DNA from: Gracilariopsis chorda
Lineage: Eukaryota > Rhodophyta > Florideophyceae > Gracilariales > Gracilariaceae
DNA length: 37,212 nucleotides
Assembly: GCA_003194525.1 (NCBI GenBank)
Contig: NBIV01000434.1
Location: forward strand, 1-37,212
Direction of reading: 5' to 3'
Made by a program: the position numbers and the translations under genes. This document shows positions 10,574-18,830 of this stretch, piece after piece. The stretch's first letter is position 1; each line of letters opens with the position of its first letter. Under the pieces are notes generated by a model. It made no database searches. It was not told the DNA's origin and saw nothing but the letters and a program-made list of their open reading frames with translations.

Positions 10574-10890
10574 AATTTGAATGAAATAAAATGTGGAAAA
10601 TTGGGGTGTGGAAGAAGTGTGAACGAGTAGTGCATAAACGGCGTTTGATCACCGTAGCCCGTACTATTGCACGCCAATTTTAGTTCAAAATGAGCTGATG
10701 CTATAAAATTTGCTGCAATAAAGAAATTTCGTTTATTGTTTTTCAAATGATGTGATTAGGTAAGTCGTTTGCAAATATCTCTTTTCGTAGTATTTGGCGC
10801 TTTTAGGTTGGCTGTGGTGTTGTTTTCGAACAACAGAGCGTAGTTTGATGTTTATAGAGCTATTTGCTTTAGAGATATATGAATTTCGGG

Positions 10891-10917
10891 GAGTGTATAA
10901 TTTTGACCCGCACTGTA
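10891..10917 (-). repeat. Tc1/mariner terminal inverted repeat with TA
   Basis: Read on the minus strand this is TA followed by CAGTGCGGGTCAAAATTATA and five more bases. It has the CAGTG start, abutting a TA dinucleotide, typical of Tc1/mariner ends. It is the transposase-proximal (5') end of the element. I did not find a matching inverted copy near 9520, so the other end is probably lost or badly decayed. Confidence 0.5.
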
Positions 10918-11104
10918 AGTGATAGACGCCTTTCTCATCTTCTGGCAATATAAAAAAATTTAAAAAAAGCTTCGTACAAAGTGTAATGTTACCGTGTGCC
11001 GCGAGCTGCCATGCAGCTCGTGATAAGGTTTTCTTGTCGTGTGCCAACACTCGTAAGGGTTGATCCGACATCACCACCACCCGGCCGCATTTACCTGGAA
11101 AGCC

Positions 11105-12397
11105 ATGTCTACGGACTCGGAAAAGCCTCATCTCCAACCGCACAAACGAGGACGCGGCGATGCGCACGTACAACCGCGGAGCGGTAAGAGAGTTCGCCTC
11201 TGCGGTGATGAAGCTCAGGTTGCGTGTGGGTTTAAGCCTCAACGTGATGATCACATATCAGAGCCGTCCCTGCGGTCAACGAGTCCTGAGGACTACACCT
11301 CGGCAGCAGTCCTTGGTGGAAAGCTCCCCTTAGTTTTGCGATGGGCTCGAGTGCTCTTGGACAATCACGTCAAGAAAAGTAACCGTTTCATGACTGGACT
11401 GAGCTCTGCGGCAGTGGCGAAACGGCATATTCTGGAGGAAGTACATGTTCCCAAAAACGTTGTAGTGGAATTAAAAGCGGGCGACAAGTTATGGCATGGA
11501 GATCGACGATTCTGGACAAATGTGTTGGCGTTTGCAATGAAACTTCCCTCACTGAATGAGGTTAGTAATGTTCTTGATGCGATGCGCTGCTACCCGTCGT
11601 CAGTGCTGTTCAACACAGGAGTGCAACAACTTTTCAGTACAGTCCGAAAACACAGCAAGAAATGCGCTCATGTCTCGCTTCCTCGTCCGAACGTTTTCTC
11701 GTCGTTTGACTGCTCGGCGCCAAGTGGAAATCCAACGAGCATGTGGTTCGAGAGCACCACTTACGGACGGGTCCAAGAGATAGCTGTACACATAAGCTCA
11801 GTTGCAGAGCATGTTTTGTGTTGTGCATTTCATGCTCGGGAACAAAGTAACTGCACAAAGGAAGCATATGCAATCTTATTGAAGGCGCTAGAGGCAGGTA
11901 TTGATCATATCGAACATGAGGATTTGTCGAGTGTTGTGAAATGGAGGGGTGCTGAATCTATTGAGAACACGGAGGTAGAAAAAGCATCACCGCTTTTACA
12001 GAGAGCCATCGAAGTCGCGCACAGTGCTGTCCTCAAGGGGCTGGCAATATCTGGACGTCGATATGGACTTAAGAGGACAAAATACAACACGAGACGAAAA
12101 GTCCAGCTATGGATGATGAGAAGACTCTTCCCAGAGGTGATGGATATATGCATTGTGCGGCTGAAGCTCGCAATATCGGATATCGTAGAGGTAACAGAGG
12201 AGAGCTCAGCTATGGATGTTGATTTACTAGAAATGTATCTGACTCGAATCTTGCGGACCGCTGAGAAGCTGTACATACGCGTAGGCGATATGCACTTCAA
12301 GGAACAGTTCAAGAATGTGGGGGCTTTGATGGGCAAGGGTACGTGCCGTCTGCTCTCCTCGGAACCGTATAGGTTCATGGAATCGAGATTGTATTAA
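11105..12397 (+). CDS. 430-aa protein of an unrecognised family
   Basis: An uninterrupted ORF. I prefer ATG 11105 (MSTDSEKPHLQPHKRGRGDA) over the first in-frame ATG at 11060, because the extra 15 residues are low-complexity and fall close to the Tc1 end. The N-terminus is Arg/Lys-rich and could be a nuclear targeting signal (PRSGKRVRL). The rest is predicted soluble and helical, with no transmembrane segment and no signal peptide. A 64-residue stretch from LLQRAIEVAH to IVRLKLAISD aligns without gaps to the C-terminal part of the product at 15212-15600. The shared anchors are R-x4-AH, G-x-K and P-E-x-M-D-[IL]. That shows it belongs to a duplicated family with a conserved domain, but I recognise no known fold or function. 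The ORF is intact between two decayed regions, which argues for constraint. Only about 190 bp separate it from the Tc1 end, so its promoter may be element-derived. Confidence 0.7.
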   Translation: MSTDSEKPHLQPHKRGRGDAHVQPRSGKRVRLCGDEAQVACGFKPQRDDHISEPSLRSTSPEDYTSAAVLGGKLPLVLRWARVLLDNHVKKSNRFMTGLSSAAVAKRHILEEVHVPKNVVVELKAGDKLWHGDRRFWTNVLAFAMKLPSLNEVSNVLDAMRCYPSSVLFNTGVQQLFSTVRKHSKKCAHVSLPRPNVFSSFDCSAPSGNPTSMWFESTTYGRVQEIAVHISSVAEHVLCCAFHAREQSNCTKEAYAILLKALEAGIDHIEHEDLSSVVKWRGAESIENTEVEKASPLLQRAIEVAHSAVLKGLAISGRRYGLKRTKYNTRRKVQLWMMRRLFPEVMDICIVRLKLAISDIVEVTEESSAMDVDLLEMYLTRILRTAEKLYIRVGDMHFKEQFKNVGALMGKGTCRLLSSEPYRFMESRLY

Positions 12398-12399
12398 CA

Positions 12400-14200
12400 A
12401 TCAAGGTTGAAGGAGCCGACAGGAGACCTGGATCGCCCCAATGAGAAGTTTGACGGGAGCAATGGGGCGGGAGAGCAAATATATCTTCCAGGTCTTGCGG
12501 CAGAGCTAGTGTCTGCACCATCCTCGCGCCTTCCACGACCTGGAATGGATTTCGATGAGGGTGTTGGCGAGTGTTCAAACATGCTGTGGCTCGGCTCGCC
12601 CTGAAAGCTCTGATTCGGGGCTTTATGACTCTCAGAAACCAAAAAAGTGAGAGGAACCCCGCGGAGAGAAAGCCAAGTTCCGCCAGAACCGGTGGTTACC
12701 CTGTCATGCAAAGCGGCGTGGAAAGGAATACTTCAGTTGGTACTTTGGTTTTGGCTTTGGCAATCTATGAACAGAAGGTGTTTTACTTACCAGTGCATAC
12801 CTCGTCGAGGGTCGTAGTGTTCAAGTACACCATGCAACGCAGTGCCACGCCCTTGAACGTTTAGAACCATGGGCCTATTGTATCCCTTTTCGCCATCGGT
12901 AGTTTTAGAGTGTTTGGACGCTCTGCTGGGGCCGCCGTCGCTCTGAGGAGTACTGCGGCGTTGCTCGACATCATGATTGTTGCAGTCGTGCTGCGGACTC
13001 TCGAAGTCAACGTGAAACTTTTCCTTTCGCACGCTTCTCCGCTTGATGACAGCCCCGCGCTGTCTCACACTACTCTTGGCAGCTCCCCACCGTCTCAAAG
13101 CTCCCGCGCGCCGGCAGCATGAGACTCTGCAGTATTTGCCCCGTTCATAACTGTTTCCACACAAGCTGTCAGTATAAGATTGTTCAACAGGACTGCACAT
13201 ACGCGACGGGTAGAAGGGATCATACCTACCTGCCACTGTGTGCCTATCCCGCAACTCTCGCAAATGGCCACCATGATGTGGGTTCTGAGACACTCTTCCT
13301 TCGACTTTTGAGTGCGTTGATTGCCGACAACAGTTTCGCTGGGGTAATCTACTTGAGCTTTCGTTTCGCGAAGCTCTTAAACGCGTGCCAAGACAGGTAA
13401 CGGTTTACCATCTCCACAGTTATCCCCAACACGTCACGATATCGTTGTGACATAGGTGACTGGTAATTTTCCTTCGGTTACGGTCCTACTACCAAAGAAA
13501 CCAACGCAGCCTCCTTCAGGCAGGCTTGGACCGCATAACTTACGTTGAGCTCCGGCACGTACGTTCTTCCGCCTGGATACAGTGCCGAGAGCGCCACGTA
13601 CACGCCGCGCGCTTGAGGCGGTAAAAGTTACTCGCTAACCCCGCAACTGTATGGTTAACCAAGGGTTAACCAAGGGTTACGTTGTAGACGTCCACCAATC
13701 ACAGAGCTTTTTGACGCTACGCGTACAAGTATATTCTGGCAAGTACGTCCATTAAATTTGGGAAAGTACTTGTATTTCTGTACACGCATAAACGCAAAGT
13801 TGGGCGGTTGGTTTGCGTGTGTTCAAAAGCTCTCACTTTTGAAATTTGGCCCGCAATATGGGCGGCAGCCCGCCCTCCAGCAGGTTCAATCTACAAGACA
13901 CTCCTGGATGATCCGGGGTCCCGGATTTTATAATCTGAATTAGGCTTTCTGCGAGCAGAATCGATAAGCGCACGTCGGCTGCAGCTCTGCTGCAACAGCC
14001 TCGTACGTGAGACACGATGCGCAACATGTCACGTTGGTAAGCATTTTTCAGATCGCGCGAATCGAATGAAGCGAACGAAACAAGCTGCGCAACCAGCATT
14101 ACAGCGGAGCAAATTCATGGGAACGAAGACGAGTTTGAAGCTTTAAAAGCTTTTCCCCAGTGCAGAGATTGCCCTTTGTCCTCCTCAACACCCAAACACG
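12400..14200. other. mostly non-coding; one doubtful minus-strand ORF
   Basis: The only notable ORF is minus 13293-12787 (168 codons). It is Arg/Ser-rich in the middle (RRWGAAKSSVRQRGAVIKRR) and ends NVQGRGTALHGVLEHYDPRR. It stops exactly across a good donor sequence, CTG|GTAAGT, at 12791-12796, so it could be a 5' exon, but I found no convincing acceptor or second exon. A short direct repeat of AACCAAGGGTT occurs near 13650-13680. The other ORFs look like chance. Confidence 0.25.
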
Positions 14201-15752
14201 ATGAGGACAAGGTCTCAAGCTCGCGTACTTCGTGAGAAATCGCAGAACACCGTCCACAACATGGTGGGAGGACGGGTTAGAGAGCGAGAGAAATCAAATA
14301 CTGTGACAGAACACAACATCTCACCAGGAGCAGATCGAAGAGATGACTCCATTTCACCAGCAAAGACGCAAGACACCGCAAGTCAAGACGCCGTAGTGGA
14401 AGGCGACACCGAGGGGGAGCATTGCCAAGACGCCGCAACGGAGGGCGACGCCGAGGGGAGCAATGCGACGCAATTTCACCAGCAAAGACGCAAGACACCG
14501 CAAGTCAAGACGCCGTAGTGGAAGGCGACACCGAGGGGGAGCATTGCCAAGACGCCGCAATGGAGGGCGACGCCGAGGGGGAGCAATGCGACGCAATTTC
14601 ACCAGCAAAGACGCAAGACACCGCAAGTCAAGACGCCGTAGTGGAAGGCGACACCGAGGGGGAGCATTGCCAAGACGCCGCAATGGAGGGCGACGCCGAG
14701 GGGGAGCAATGCGACGCAATTTCACCAGCAAAGACGCAAGACACCGCAAGTCAAGACGCCGTAGTGGAAGGCGACACCGAGGGGGAGCATTGCCAAGACG
14801 CCGCAATGGAGGGCGACGCCGAGGGGGAGCAATGCGACGCAATTTCACCAGCAAAGACGCAAGACACCGCAAGTCAAGACGCCGTAGTGGAAGGCGACAC
14901 CGAGGGGGAGCATTGCCAAGACGCCGCAATGGAGGGCGACGCCGAGGGGGAGCAATGCGACGCAATTTCACTAGCAAAGACGCAAGACACCGCACGTCAA
15001 GACGCCGTAGTGGAAGGCGACACCGAGGGGGAGCATTGCCAAAACGCCGCAATGGAGGGCGACGCCGAGGGGGAGCAATGCGACGCAATTTCACCAGCAA
15101 AGACGCAAGACACCGCAAGTCAAGACGCCGTAGTGGAAGGCGACACCGAGGGGGAGCATTGCCAAGACGCCGCAATGGAGGGCGACGCCGAGGGGGAGCA
15201 ATTCACATGTCTGCCTTGTCAGAATACGTCGTCACAAATCTTGTTCTCATTCTTCAGAGTGGGGGGCAGTGCGCAGAGGATGCCTTTCACGAAGCACTAG
15301 GAACCAAATTTGTAACAGTCGTTGAAGAGAATGTTTGCAAACTTGTGGACATTAACTTTGCATCGGCGTGTATGGCATTGAGCGACGACACAATGAGCCG
15401 GGTCTTGGAGAGGTCGGTCGTGCTAGCGCACACGTCGGTTATCAATGCAGCCAAACTTGCGAGAGGGAAACACGGAAGAAAAAAGTTGGCAAATCGAGAA
15501 CGCATCAGCGTGTCCGCATGTGCTCTGCAAAACATGTTACCTGAATTTATGGATTTGCTCGCCACGGAGCTCGCCAACGCAATCGAAGCCTTCCCGACTA
15601 ATCAACTTCATGCCGCACCTCTTCCTCCTTCTAATCCTTACGCAAACTTCGTTCCCTGCCGTACAAGCAGCGTCCAATTCCTTTCCAAGATGCCGTCTTC
15701 AGTCCGATTGCACCCCGAATCTGCAGTGCATAAGCATCAGCTCTTCCACTGA
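14201..15752 (+). pseudogene. repeat-bearing paralogue of the 430-aa family, frameshifted
   Basis: ATG 14201 opens a basic N-terminus (MRTRSQARVLREKSQ) that runs into an acidic repeat. A run of five G in later repeat units is four G at about 14457, which shifts the acidic frame, so the first frame ends at 14518. The acidic repeat then continues in the frame of 14422 to about 15200. The conserved C-terminal domain (MSALSEYVVTNLVLIL onward, with VLERSVVLAH and MLPEFMDLLATELANAI) lies in the third frame. Two frame changes therefore separate the N-terminus, repeat and domain. The domain aligns over 64 gap-free residues with the 430-aa protein at 11105-12397. Beyond about 15600 the similarity stops, and the sequence becomes the start of the Cys-rich gene, so the 3' end is also lost. 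A spliced or frameshift-programmed product cannot be excluded, but decay is simpler. Confidence 0.6.
14350..15203 (+). repeat. seven 123-bp tandem repeats (minisatellite)
   Basis: The start of the unit recurs at 14461, 14584, 14707, 14830, 14953, 15076 and 15199, giving an exact period of 123 bp (41 codons). A first unit before 14461 is one base short. Units are almost identical; the one beginning near 14953 has three private changes. Each unit is itself composite, with two related 42-bp blocks (QDAVVEGDTEGEHC and QDAAMEGDAEGEQC) and a 39-bp block (DAISPAKTQDTAS). Because 123 is divisible by three, another plus frame (Arg-rich) and an antisense frame also stay open throughout; these are by-products. 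High identity implies recent expansion or gene conversion. Confidence 0.95.
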
Positions 15753-16881
15753 CTGCTCTCAGACATCCTCGTATTGCGCCTGTCTTCCTCAAACCATACA
15801 ACAAGCAACATGCAATTCTTCCTCCGACTGCTCTGAGACAGAGACCTGTATTCCCGTTCCAGGCAGAGTCTCCTCTGTTATAACGTTTCCAGACGTGTCT
15901 GTATGCGTTCACAATTCTCAGATGGACTTTGTCGACCTCACCCCTTGTTCTTCAGTTGCAGGCTGCCCTTCTCACGCCCCCTGCGTCACCATTCTTTTCT
16001 TCTCCTTCTGTGCTGCCAGCTCCTCTGCCGAACCCCCCATCACACAATCACCAGCACCAGAACCTAGTCTAGAACCCGAAATTCCCGACTCGACTCCTGT
16101 TGCAGCTCCATTGCATCTCGAACAGGACTCACCTAAACAAACCGAAGAAGGTCGCGATCAAGAACAGCGAGAAGATCAACCCGATGATATAGACGGTGTT
16201 CCAGTATGTATTGCTGCGAAATCGCTTCGACACCTCCCGGAGAATATGCTGCTTTACTCTAAACATATACCGGCACGAGTTTTATGTGATGCTCAACAAA
16301 GCTGTGCTACACCGGGACATATCGGTTTGTATAATGGGCGTCCAATGATGATGCGCACTTATTGTCAACTGGTTCAATGCTGTTCAGCTGTTATGTCTGT
16401 GAACAGTGTGCGTTATCAATGGCGATGGCGGTTAGATATTCATACGCATGGATTGTCGCTTCTGGCCTTCGACCAGGTACCAGACTCGAGTAGAGGAGCA
16501 TATGCTACGTACCGCTGCTCGGGTGGGCTTATAGGTCGCTTGGCAATCACGTTACCATGTATTCTCGAGAAGAAGGAAGAAACGCAAGCCCTACAGAACG
16601 CGGAAAGTGACAGTGCTCATGAACACCGCAAGGGTACGGAGGATCAGCGCCCCCTTGAAGCGCTTTCCAAGTTTCATTCTGCAGTAAAGATGCCCTCGTC
16701 TGGCATAATCTGCAGACGGCATAAGCCTGCGAGGACAATCAAAAGGAGACGATGTATATGCAATGCAATTGACGTTGATGATTCTGGTAGGGTGTATGCT
16801 GTGGGATCCGCTAATGGGCAAATGTACGGAACGGCAAAGCCTGAGCCACATAGGTTCCAAGACGTTTGTGGCAAAGCTTGA
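15610..16881 (+). CDS. secreted Cys-rich protein, 423 aa
   Basis: I start it at ATG 15610, because the next 20 residues (MPHLFLLLILTQTSFPAVQA) form a textbook signal peptide with an A-x-A cleavage site. The upstream in-frame extension to 15445 is the neighbour's coding region read in another frame. The mature protein opens with a Cys-dense part of about 120 residues (CRLQSDC, DCSQTSSYCACL, CNSSSDCSETETC) containing two similar SDC units. A Pro/Glu-rich linker follows. A second Cys domain then runs from VPVCIAAKSL through RVLCDAQQSCATPGHIGLYN, RPMMMRTYC and YATYRCSG. The tail is basic (RRHKPARTIKRRRC). There is no transmembrane segment, so it should be secreted or wall-associated. Function unknown; I have the impression that this layout recurs in algal extracellular proteins, unverified. 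Its first 140 bases overlap the end of the decayed family member upstream. Confidence 0.65.
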   Translation: MPHLFLLLILTQTSFPAVQAASNSFPRCRLQSDCTPNLQCISISSSTDCSQTSSYCACLPQTIQQATCNSSSDCSETETCIPVPGRVSSVITFPDVSVCVHNSQMDFVDLTPCSSVAGCPSHAPCVTILFFSFCAASSSAEPPITQSPAPEPSLEPEIPDSTPVAAPLHLEQDSPKQTEEGRDQEQREDQPDDIDGVPVCIAAKSLRHLPENMLLYSKHIPARVLCDAQQSCATPGHIGLYNGRPMMMRTYCQLVQCCSAVMSVNSVRYQWRWRLDIHTHGLSLLAFDQVPDSSRGAYATYRCSGGLIGRLAITLPCILEKKEETQALQNAESDSAHEHRKGTEDQRPLEALSKFHSAVKMPSSGIICRRHKPARTIKRRRCICNAIDVDDSGRVYAVGSANGQMYGTAKPEPHRFQDVCGKA

Positions 16882-16997
16882 AGAATCTCCTTGTTCGCCA
16901 TCCGGAAGGTGGACTGTCGTTGGTCGTCAAAGGAGCTCTATCCAGAACAGGTCGAGAAGCTGAAGTTTCCTTTGTAGTACAAATTTGACGGTGCGAG

Positions 16998-17591
16998 TTA
17001 TTTTTCGATGTCCGAAGGGAACGTATCGAAAAGCGCTTCTCTTTCTCTCCACTTTCCAACAACTTTCTCTGTCGCTTTTCGTGGCGTTCGGGCAGATCGC
17101 TTCACAGGGGTCATTTTGACGACTTCAAAACTCTTACCATCCTTCTTCTTCCTGACACGTACGGGCGCCATACAAAGTAACGGTGATAGAGACTCAGGAG
17201 CACACTTTTCGTGTGGCCCATTATGTTCTTTCTGTACTTGCCATTCACGAGTTGGGCTGTGCACGCAATTATTTTCATCCGTTTTTGTTTGAAGAACGTA
17301 TTTGCTGCTCCGATCTGACTCGGTTATATTTGTTCGGATGCATTTGTTATCAGAGTTGTCAACTTTTTCTTTGAGTTGCTCGATAATTTTGAGTTCAGGA
17401 TCGTGCACAAAACTCATGCTCGGATTGAACTTTGCAAGAAGTGAAAACAGCTCAGCGTCACGAACAATGACTGGATTATCCAAAGCTTCTCGTAGCGGAA
17501 AGCGAGTTTTGTGCGTTATACTACTGTCACAGCACTTAACTTTTGTTGTTTGATCATTCGATGCAGTACTTTGTGATGTGGATTTTGACAT
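16998..17591 (-). CDS. 197-aa basic, probably nuclear protein
   Basis: An open minus-strand frame from ATG 17591 (MSKSTSQSTASNDQTTKVKC) to a stop at 16998. The N-terminal third has a helical, conserved-looking block (REALDNPVIVRDAELFSLLA, then DPELKIIEQLKEKV). The middle is polar and probably disordered. The C-terminus is Lys/Arg-rich: VRVRKKKDGKSFEVVKMTPV, then KRSARTPRKATEKVVGKW. The TPVKRSART stretch is the kind of motif seen in chromatin- or mitosis-related nuclear proteins, but that is an impression rather than an assignment. No signal peptide, membrane segment or intron is seen. It is convergent with the Cys-rich gene, 116 bp apart. Confidence 0.5.
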   Translation of the reverse strand: MSKSTSQSTASNDQTTKVKCCDSSITHKTRFPLREALDNPVIVRDAELFSLLAKFNPSMSFVHDPELKIIEQLKEKVDNSDNKCIRTNITESDRSSKYVLQTKTDENNCVHSPTREWQVQKEHNGPHEKCAPESLSPLLCMAPVRVRKKKDGKSFEVVKMTPVKRSARTPRKATEKVVGKWREREALFDTFPSDIEK

Positions 17592-17599
17592 GTTGTACT

Positions 17600-18350
17600 G
17601 AGGCTTGTGTGGTCAGTCGTTGATAGATGTTTGTTTTGTGCGTGATCTACGATACTCATTGACAAAATAAGGCGTTAGTGCTGCAACAAAGACTTGCAAG
17701 AGCAACTGTCAAAACATTGGATGTTTTGTATAGTAGTTGATGTAAAATGATCAGGAGCTCCGAGTGCGCAGGTTTAAGAGATGCGCATCATCTTCTCTAA
17801 CAGAGCCACAACTGGCTTGAAGTCGCACAGATACTTACTGTATGCGGTGATCAAGCGTGATTGGTTTGTAGCTCTCAAACCGTCGAATAATTTGTTTTTA
17901 ACACCGTTCATTAACAACGATATGGGGGTGAAAATGCCGGGGGACGGGTACGCGGTGCGGCGCGCGCAGCGGCGCCACGTGACCATGTCGGAGTTGGAAC
18001 TGGGGCAGTACACGCGCCGGCTGCTGTTTGGTGGGCGCTTTCGTAAAATCAAAACGCGCGCTGTTGCTGCGCTTGCTGCACCGCGCACCGGCGGCGAGCA
18101 CTGCGCTGCTCTGCTTTCCTTTTCGCCGCCTGTGCGCCCGCCTCCCTCTGCCCGCCCCAAGCGCGCTCTTCCGATCTACTCCGCCCCCCTCCTCACTCTG
18201 CGCTCCCTGCCCCCGCCCTCTTCTTCCTCCCCCCCGTTCCCCCGCTCCCTCACCCCCCCTCCTTTCCCTCCCGTGAGGGTGTACGGTGGACTGGACAACT
18301 TGACGTGGTTGACGCCAACGGCTTGCAATCAACTTAGAGAGCAATTAAGT
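17600..18350. other. intergenic; strand-asymmetric pyrimidine tract
   Basis: From about 18110 to 18276 the plus strand is overwhelmingly C and T, with long CCCCCC and CTCC runs, so the minus strand is GA-rich. Long ORFs across it on both strands have low-complexity Pro/Ser or Gly/Arg/Glu content and are products of the bias. Such tracts can adopt triplex structure or act as GA-rich promoter elements. It lies between two minus-strand coding regions, upstream of the 16998-17591 gene. Confidence 0.5.
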
Positions 18351-18357
18351 CGCGGCG

Positions 18358-18800
18358 TCAGCGGTGACGTGCGCGCCGTTTATTGTGTTCTGGGTCATTT
18401 CCATCACTCATTTGACCGTTTCTGTCGTTGTCGGGGGGGGCGGGGGGTGAGCTTATTCCACTACTAGATGCAGAAGCAGAGCCTTTCCCACTTCCACATG
18501 ATGCAGACAGTGAGCTCTGATACTTCGCAGACGACTCTGTCGGATTATCAGTTAACGCTTCAAGCTGCTTCTGCACCTCCCTTGCTCTCTTCTCTGCGGC
18601 ATCTGCTCGATTCTCGGCTTGATTCCATGTTGTTCGCAGGACACGAGTTTTGGCACGTTATTTTTCTTTGTTTTGGCGGACATTGTGGTCCGGACTTGGG
18701 GGATGCATCAACTGCTTTGAAGTGATCTTACGTGCATCACGATCGTTGATGGGGTCATTTGATATTGGTGTAGTTTCGGTTACAACTTGTCCGGTTGTAT
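18358..18800 (-). pseudogene. C-terminal coiled-coil fragment, unrecognised
   Basis: The minus strand reads TTPISNDPINDRDARKITSK, then NVRQNKEK, a stop, then RTTWNQAENRADAAEKRARE, VQKQLEAL and a Ser/Pro-rich tail ending HNKRRARHR at 18358. The AENRADAAEKRA stretch would form a charged coiled coil. It loosely resembles the tail of the intact Uma2-like protein (ESRADKAERELQ, then a Ser-rich basic end), so it may be the 3' end of another member of that family. I see no nuclease-fold block upstream, because the WD40 relic starts there on the other strand. One in-frame stop suggests decay. Confidence 0.35.
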
Positions 18801-18830
18801 GCGATTGGTTGATGTACTTGGTTTAGCACT

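Noticed and set aside
14354..15175. Long antisense and Arg-rich sense ORFs across the tandem repeat
   Set aside because: The unit length is divisible by three, so any frame free of stops in one unit is free in all. Only the acidic frame joins smoothly to the N-terminal reading from ATG 14201.
17774..18467. Overlapping plus and minus ORFs (228 and 148 codons) over the pyrimidine tract
   Set aside because: Composition is Pro/Ser or Gly/Arg/Glu low complexity caused by the C/T-rich strand. No domain or conserved block.
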